From: Pseudomonadota bacterium | GTDB lineage: Bacteria; Pseudomonadota; Gammaproteobacteria; Burkholderiales; Burkholderiaceae_B | Length of the DNA: 27,259 nt | NCBI GenBank assembly: GCA_023427085.1 | Contig: JAEZBO010000111.1 | Coordinates: forward strand, 1 to 27,259 | Reading direction: 5' to 3' | Part shown: positions 24,042 through 27,259 of the stretch, in pieces | Layout: each line of letters opens with the position of its first letter | Position numbering within the stretch: position 1 is the first letter of the stretch | Notes under the pieces: generated by a model | Told to the model about the DNA's origin: nothing | Database searches by the model: none | The model's input: the letters and a program-made list of their open reading frames with translations, nothing else | Translations under genes and position numbers: made by a program

Positions 24042-24121
24042 AAAACCGACACGGCCAAAACAACGGGTAATCCCCGATGTTTTTCGTGGATTCGGCGATG
24101 GATCATAAATAAACGACATCC

Positions 24122-24133
24122 ATTGAATTCAAT
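24122..24133. promoter_or_regulatory. Second ATTGAATTCAAT palindrome, at the GntR translation start
   Basis: ATTGAATTCAAT ends 5 bases before ATG 24139, where the ribosome site would be, and no normal Shine-Dalgarno is present. The right flank keeps the TCA of the 24024 copy, while the left flank differs at two bases. This position suits autorepression. Confidence 0.6.
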
Positions 24134-24138
24134 CAAGC

Positions 24139-24915
24139 ATGAACAGCACGTCTTCTTTCACCCTCGCCCAGACCGTCATCGGCCGCTTGCGCGGCGCCAT
24201 CCTGTCGGGCCGCTACCTGCCCGGCAGCCGCCTGACCGAACTGGGCCTGGCCGAAGACATGAAGACCTCGCGCACGCCGGTGATCGCCGCGCTCAAGGCG
24301 CTGACCGAACAGGGGCTGGTGCGCTACGCCAGCAATCGCGGCTACTGGGTGCGCGAGTTCTCGATCGAGGAAGTGCTCGAAGCCTACGAGATCCGCGGCA
24401 CGCTCGAAGGCATGGCCTGCCGGCTGGCAGCCGAGCGCGGTGTCGGCGACGGCGCCGCGTCGCTGCTGCGGCAATGCATCGAAGCCGGCGAACGCATCGT
24501 CGCCGGCACGACGCTGCAGGACGACGATCACGGCATCTATCAGCGCCTGAACGTCGACTTCCACGGCCTGCTGCTGCAGGCCTCACACAACCAGCAGTTG
24601 GGCGACTTCGTGCGGCGCGCCAACGAGATCCCGCTGGCCTCGGATCACACCGTCATGTGGTCGTCGGTCGAGGTGGTGCGGCGCTCGCACGACGCGCACG
24701 TGCGCATCCTGGCCGCCGTGCTGAACGGCCAGGGCACCCGCGCCGAGATGCTGATGCGCGAACACGTCTACGAAGCCGGACAGGTCATGAAGCAGTGCTG
24801 GCCCGGCCTGCTGGCCCGGGCGCAAGAACAGGCGCAGGGACAGGTGCAGGACAAGGCGCAGGACCAGGCGGCCGGCACGCCGGCCACGCTCGACACGCAG
24901 GGGGCGCCGCGATGA
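24139..24915 (+). CDS. GntR-family regulator, FadR/FCD subfamily, with Gln-rich tail
   Basis: A 258-aa regulator. The winged helix-turn-helix spans about 8-75 (LAQTVIGRLRGAILSGRYLPGSRLTE, then KTSRTPVIAALKALTEQGL). The FCD domain keeps the full metal-site set: the D and H of VDFHGLLL, the second H of RRSHDAHVRIL and the H of MREHV. It probably senses a carboxylate or acyl-CoA. After the FCD domain a low-complexity tail from about 225 holds four tetrapeptide repeats (AQEQ, AQGQ, VQDK, AQDQ). The TGA overlaps the NIPSNAP ATG. It heads the rightward operon and probably represses both divergent promoters through the ATTGAATTCAAT sites. Confidence 0.93.
   Translation: MNSTSSFTLAQTVIGRLRGAILSGRYLPGSRLTELGLAEDMKTSRTPVIAALKALTEQGLVRYASNRGYWVREFSIEEVLEAYEIRGTLEGMACRLAAERGVGDGAASLLRQCIEAGERIVAGTTLQDDDHGIYQRLNVDFHGLLLQASHNQQLGDFVRRANEIPLASDHTVMWSSVEVVRRSHDAHVRILAAVLNGQGTRAEMLMREHVYEAGQVMKQCWPGLLARAQEQAQGQVQDKAQDQAAGTPATLDTQGAPR
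24820..24867 (+). repeat. Four 12-bp tandem repeats within the GntR gene
   Basis: Consecutive 12-base units start at 24820, 24832, 24844 and 24856 with the pattern GYGCARGRMMAG. They lie in frame and encode A/V-Q-x-Q/K tetrapeptides. Because the unit is a multiple of three, copy-number change would alter tail length without breaking the frame. Confidence 0.7.
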
Positions 24916-25226
24916 TCTACGAAGAACGCTGCTATCAGTTCGAGCCGGCGCAATTCCAGCGCTTCCTGGCCTTGTTCGAGGCCGAGGGCCTGGACCTGAT
25001 GCGCGGCCATCTCGGCCACCTGGTGGCGTATTTCACCGCCGAGACCGGCACGCTCAACAGCGCCGTGCACATCTGGCGCTACGACAGTTTCGAGGACCGG
25101 CTGGCGCGCCGGCAAAACCTGTGGGCCGATCCAGCCTGGCAGGCCTACGCCGACAAGGTGCTGCCGTGGATCGTCAAGATGGAATCCCGGCTGCTGCGTC
25201 CGACCCGCTTCTCGCCATTGCCCTGA
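24912..25226 (+). CDS. NIPSNAP family protein
   Basis: A 104-aa protein with the ferredoxin-like NIPSNAP fold: MIYEERCYQFEPAQFQRFLALF at the start, then LVAYFTAETGTLNSAVHIWRYDSFEDRLARR, and WQAYADKVLPWIVKMESRLL at the end. The TGTLNxVxHxWxYxSxxxR pattern is diagnostic. Bacterial NIPSNAP genes recur in catabolic operons with SDR, acyl-CoA and Bug genes, but their biochemical role is not settled; dimeric alpha-beta barrel enzymes are the nearest structural relatives. It begins inside the GntR stop codon (ATGA), so it is co-translated with the regulator. It is easily hidden because a longer frame-shifted frame covers it. Confidence 0.88.
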   Translation: MIYEERCYQFEPAQFQRFLALFEAEGLDLMRGHLGHLVAYFTAETGTLNSAVHIWRYDSFEDRLARRQNLWADPAWQAYADKVLPWIVKMESRLLRPTRFSPLP

Positions 25227-25284
25227 GAACCACCCGCGCGACGCTCGAGCTCGACGCCGGCCGCGCCCACACCAGACATTCGAT

Positions 25285-26091
25285 ATGACCGAGACTCACG
25301 CTACCGCCGACCGTCCCTACCAGGGCCGCACGGCTCTCATCACCGGCGGCGCCAGCGGCATCGGCCTGGCCTGCGTCCAACTGTTGCAGGCGCGTGGCGC
25401 GCGAGTGCTGGTGGCCGATCTGGATCACGGCCGCGCCGCCGCCGCGGCCGGCAATCCGGCCAATGCCTACGCGGTCGATGCCGCCTCGCTCGAAGCCGTG
25501 CAGGCATTGGCCACCCAATTGCAGCAGCAAGAGGTGCAGGTCGACTGGCTGGTCAATTGCGCCGGCATCGTGCAAGACCCCTTGCCGCCGCATCAGTTGC
25601 CGGCGCCGGACTACCGCAAGGTGCTGGCGATCGACCTGGACGGCACCTATCACTTCTGTTCGGTGTTCGGCACCGCGATGGCGCAGGCCGGCTACGGCGC
25701 CATCGTCAACATCGCCTCGGTCGCCGGCATGCGGCCGATGCCGCTGTATGCCTACTCGCCGGCCAAGGCCGCCGTCATCAGCCTGACCGAATGCCTGGCC
25801 GGCGAATGGGGCCGCTCCGGCGTGCGCGTCAACGCCGTGTCGCCCGGCTATACGGTCACCGCGGCGCTGCAGGACCAGATCGACCGCGGCCTGCGCGACC
25901 CCGAGAAGCTCAAGAGCAACAGCGCACTGGGCGTGCTGATCCAGCCCGATGCGATCGCGCGGGCCATCGTGTTTCTGCTGTCGGACGAAGCCAGCGTGAT
26001 CACCGGCGTGAACCTGCCGGTCGATGCCGGCTGGCTGGTGGCGGGCTCGTGGAGCCCGTTCGGCGGCGTCAGGCCCGCGTACTGCACATAA
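25285..26091 (+). CDS. SDR-family NAD(P)-dependent oxidoreductase
   Basis: A 268-aa classical short-chain dehydrogenase/reductase. The cofactor motif TGGASGIG is at 20-27, D45 ends strand beta2 (ADLD, suggesting NAD preference), the NNAG motif appears as NCAG (91-94), and the catalytic triad is S145, Y157 and K161 in YSPAK. The PGYTVTA segment follows as usual. It probably oxidises a hydroxyacyl or alcohol intermediate of the pathway. It has no clear Shine-Dalgarno, although it lies 58 bases after the NIPSNAP stop in the same direction. The C-terminal tail WSPFGGVRPAYCT is not conserved in the family. Confidence 0.92.
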   Translation: MTETHATADRPYQGRTALITGGASGIGLACVQLLQARGARVLVADLDHGRAAAAAGNPANAYAVDAASLEAVQALATQLQQQEVQVDWLVNCAGIVQDPLPPHQLPAPDYRKVLAIDLDGTYHFCSVFGTAMAQAGYGAIVNIASVAGMRPMPLYAYSPAKAAVISLTECLAGEWGRSGVRVNAVSPGYTVTAALQDQIDRGLRDPEKLKSNSALGVLIQPDAIARAIVFLLSDEASVITGVNLPVDAGWLVAGSWSPFGGVRPAYCT

Positions 26092-26135
26092 CAAGAACCC
26101 GGCGGTACCCCGACAAAAACAAAGGAGACAACACC

Positions 26136-27107
26136 ATGCAACGCCGAGACTTCCTGCTTTCCAGTTTGTTGGCCAGCGCGCTGCCCGCCACCGTGTGGGC
26201 CGCGCAGTATCCGCAACGCACGCTGTCCTGGGTGGTGCCTTATGCCGCCGGCGGTGGCACCGACGTGGTGGCGCGTGCGCTGGCCGAGGCCATGGCCAGG
26301 CAGCTCGGCCAGACCGTGGTGATCGAAAACAAGCCGGGTGCCAACACCGCCATCGGCGCCTCGCAGGTGGCACGCGCCAAGCCCGACGGCTACGTGGTCG
26401 GCAGCGCCGACAACGCCACGCTGGCGCTCAATCAACACCTGTTCCCGTCACTGGCCTACGACCCGCTGCAAGATTTCAGCTTCGTCGGCGGCATCGCCCG
26501 CTTTCCTTACGTGCTGGTGGTGCATCCGGATTCGCCCATCAAGACCCTGCAGGATCTGCTCGAGGCGGCCCGCAAGGAACCCGGCGCGATCTCCTACGGT
26601 TCGCCGGGCATGGGCGGCCCCAACCACGTCGCCATGGAGATGCTGCAACAGCAGACCGGCACCCAGTTCCTGCACGTCAGCTATCGCGGCGCGGCGCCGG
26701 TCATGCAGGACCTGATCGCCGGGCAGATCAAGTTCTCGTTGATCGACACCGCCTCGAGCATGCCCTTCATCACGTCCGGGCGCGCGCGTGCCATCGCGGT
26801 CTCGCACGGCGCGCGGCTGCAGACCTTGCCTGACGTGCCGACCTTCGCCGAGGCCGGCGTCGCCGACTTCGTCGCGTTCTCGTGGCAGGGCATGATCGCG
26901 CCGCGCAGCACGCCAGCGCCGGTGATCGAGCGTTTGAACAGCGCCTTGAACCAGGCCCTGGCCGATGCCAAGGTCAAACAGACGCTGGCGTCGATGTCGG
27001 TCGAGGCGGCCGGCAGCAGCGCGCAGGACTTCGAGCGTTTCGTGCGCGAGCAGGCGCAGCTGTGGGGCAAGGTCGTCAAGGACGCCGGCATCAAGCTGCA
27101 GGCCTGA
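26136..27107 (+). CDS. Bug/TctC-family solute receptor with Tat-like signal
   Basis: A 323-aa periplasmic receptor. The first ligand loop reads SWVVPYAAGGGTDVVARALA, and the second YGSPGMGGPNHVAMEML, both typical of Bug proteins. The signal peptide starts MQRRDFLLSSLLAS, an RRxFL pattern that fits twin-arginine export better than the Sec signal of the other Bug protein in this window; cleavage is likely near residue 22 (VWA). AAAGGAG (26121-26127) lies 8 bases before ATG 26136, ruling out the long in-frame extension into the SDR gene. No TctA/TctB genes are visible. It presumably binds the acid that the adjoining SDR and acyl-CoA synthetase genes metabolise. Confidence 0.93.
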   Translation: MQRRDFLLSSLLASALPATVWAAQYPQRTLSWVVPYAAGGGTDVVARALAEAMARQLGQTVVIENKPGANTAIGASQVARAKPDGYVVGSADNATLALNQHLFPSLAYDPLQDFSFVGGIARFPYVLVVHPDSPIKTLQDLLEAARKEPGAISYGSPGMGGPNHVAMEMLQQQTGTQFLHVSYRGAAPVMQDLIAGQIKFSLIDTASSMPFITSGRARAIAVSHGARLQTLPDVPTFAEAGVADFVAFSWQGMIAPRSTPAPVIERLNSALNQALADAKVKQTLASMSVEAAGSSAQDFERFVREQAQLWGKVVKDAGIKLQA

Positions 27108-27113
27108 TCAGCC

Positions 27114-27259
27114 ATGACGCCGGCCGACCGACGAGACCAACCCCGCACCCCGATGCTCAGCCAGATCGATCTCTACGCGTCCTTGCAGGACCTGAGCGTG
27201 CCGGGCCTGCTGCTGCGCCACGCGCGGTCGCGGCCCGCCGCGCTGGCGCTGTCGGCGCC
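27114..27259 (+). CDS. Probable acyl-CoA synthetase (AMP-binding family), 5' fragment
   Basis: Only the first 48 codons are in the window. The stretch LPGLLLRHARSRPAAL-like (here VPGLLLRHARSRPAALAL, about 30-47) resembles the N-terminal helix of AMP-dependent acyl-CoA synthetases, where a protein is told by LxxLLxxxAxxxPxxxAL. It begins 6 bases after the Bug stop and continues beyond the right edge. The ATG at 27114 has no good ribosome site, and a second in-frame ATG at 27153 is an alternative start. The position fits an operon needing CoA activation of the imported acid. The call rests on a short segment. Confidence 0.5.
   Translation, partial: MTPADRRDQPRTPMLSQIDLYASLQDLSVPGLLLRHARSRPAALALSA

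Noticed and set aside
25557..26135. Upstream extension of the second Bug receptor into the SDR gene
   Set aside because: A strong AAAGGAG and a signal peptide place the start at 26136.
1..27259. CRISPR arrays, tRNA/rRNA genes, transposases, att sites
   Set aside because: No regularly spaced repeats of CRISPR size, no tRNA-like cloverleaf arms and no transposase or integrase motifs were noticed on either strand by eye. A covariance-model scan was not possible.

Overview
The window looks like accessory catabolic DNA from a high-GC betaproteobacterium, most likely Burkholderiales and perhaps Alcaligenaceae (Bordetella/Achromobacter-like). The reasons are the strong G/C bias at third codon positions, two tripartite-tricarboxylate (Bug/TctC) periplasmic receptors without their membrane partners, two FCD-type GntR regulators, and a dense run of CoA- and flavin-dependent catabolic genes. 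No RNA gene, CRISPR array, insertion sequence or phage gene was seen. Genes are packed closely, and no gene-free stretch exceeds about 220 bases.

Region 1 (1-10777). A branched-chain-amino-acid-type ABC transporter is split around a divergent control region. The binding protein (1490-2638) and an HpaB-type flavin monooxygenase (1-1374, cut by the window edge, GTG start) read leftward. LivH-LivM-LivG-LivF read rightward in an overlapping run that continues into an FAD/NAD(P) monooxygenase, a Rid-family protein without the RidA arginine, a DUF1028 protein and an ArgE-type M20 deacylase. Together these suggest uptake, oxidation and hydrolysis of one nitrogen-containing, possibly acylated or aromatic, substrate. 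A DUF938 methyltransferase closes the rightward run.

Region 2 (10868-16243, leftward). An LctP-family permease, a LysR regulator, a class II aldolase-like protein, an MHS-family transporter and a 2-hydroxychromene-2-carboxylate isomerase-like protein. The last two overlap by a GTGA junction.

Region 3 (16401-23053). A rightward GntR/FCD regulator faces a leftward operon: class III CoA-transferase, stand-alone 73-aa biotin carrier, carboxyltransferase, biotin carboxylase and Bug receptor. This reads as a three-piece acyl-CoA carboxylase joined to acid activation and capture. The regulator's upstream region and the operon promoter share a paired GTNNAC motif with the same 12-base period, which suggests one regulon.

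Region 4 (23188-27259). A leftward crotonase-family gene diverges from a rightward set: GntR/FCD regulator, NIPSNAP protein, SDR oxidoreductase, Bug receptor and the start of a probable acyl-CoA synthetase. The divergent promoter region carries two copies of an ATTGAATTCAAT palindrome, centred 95 bp apart.
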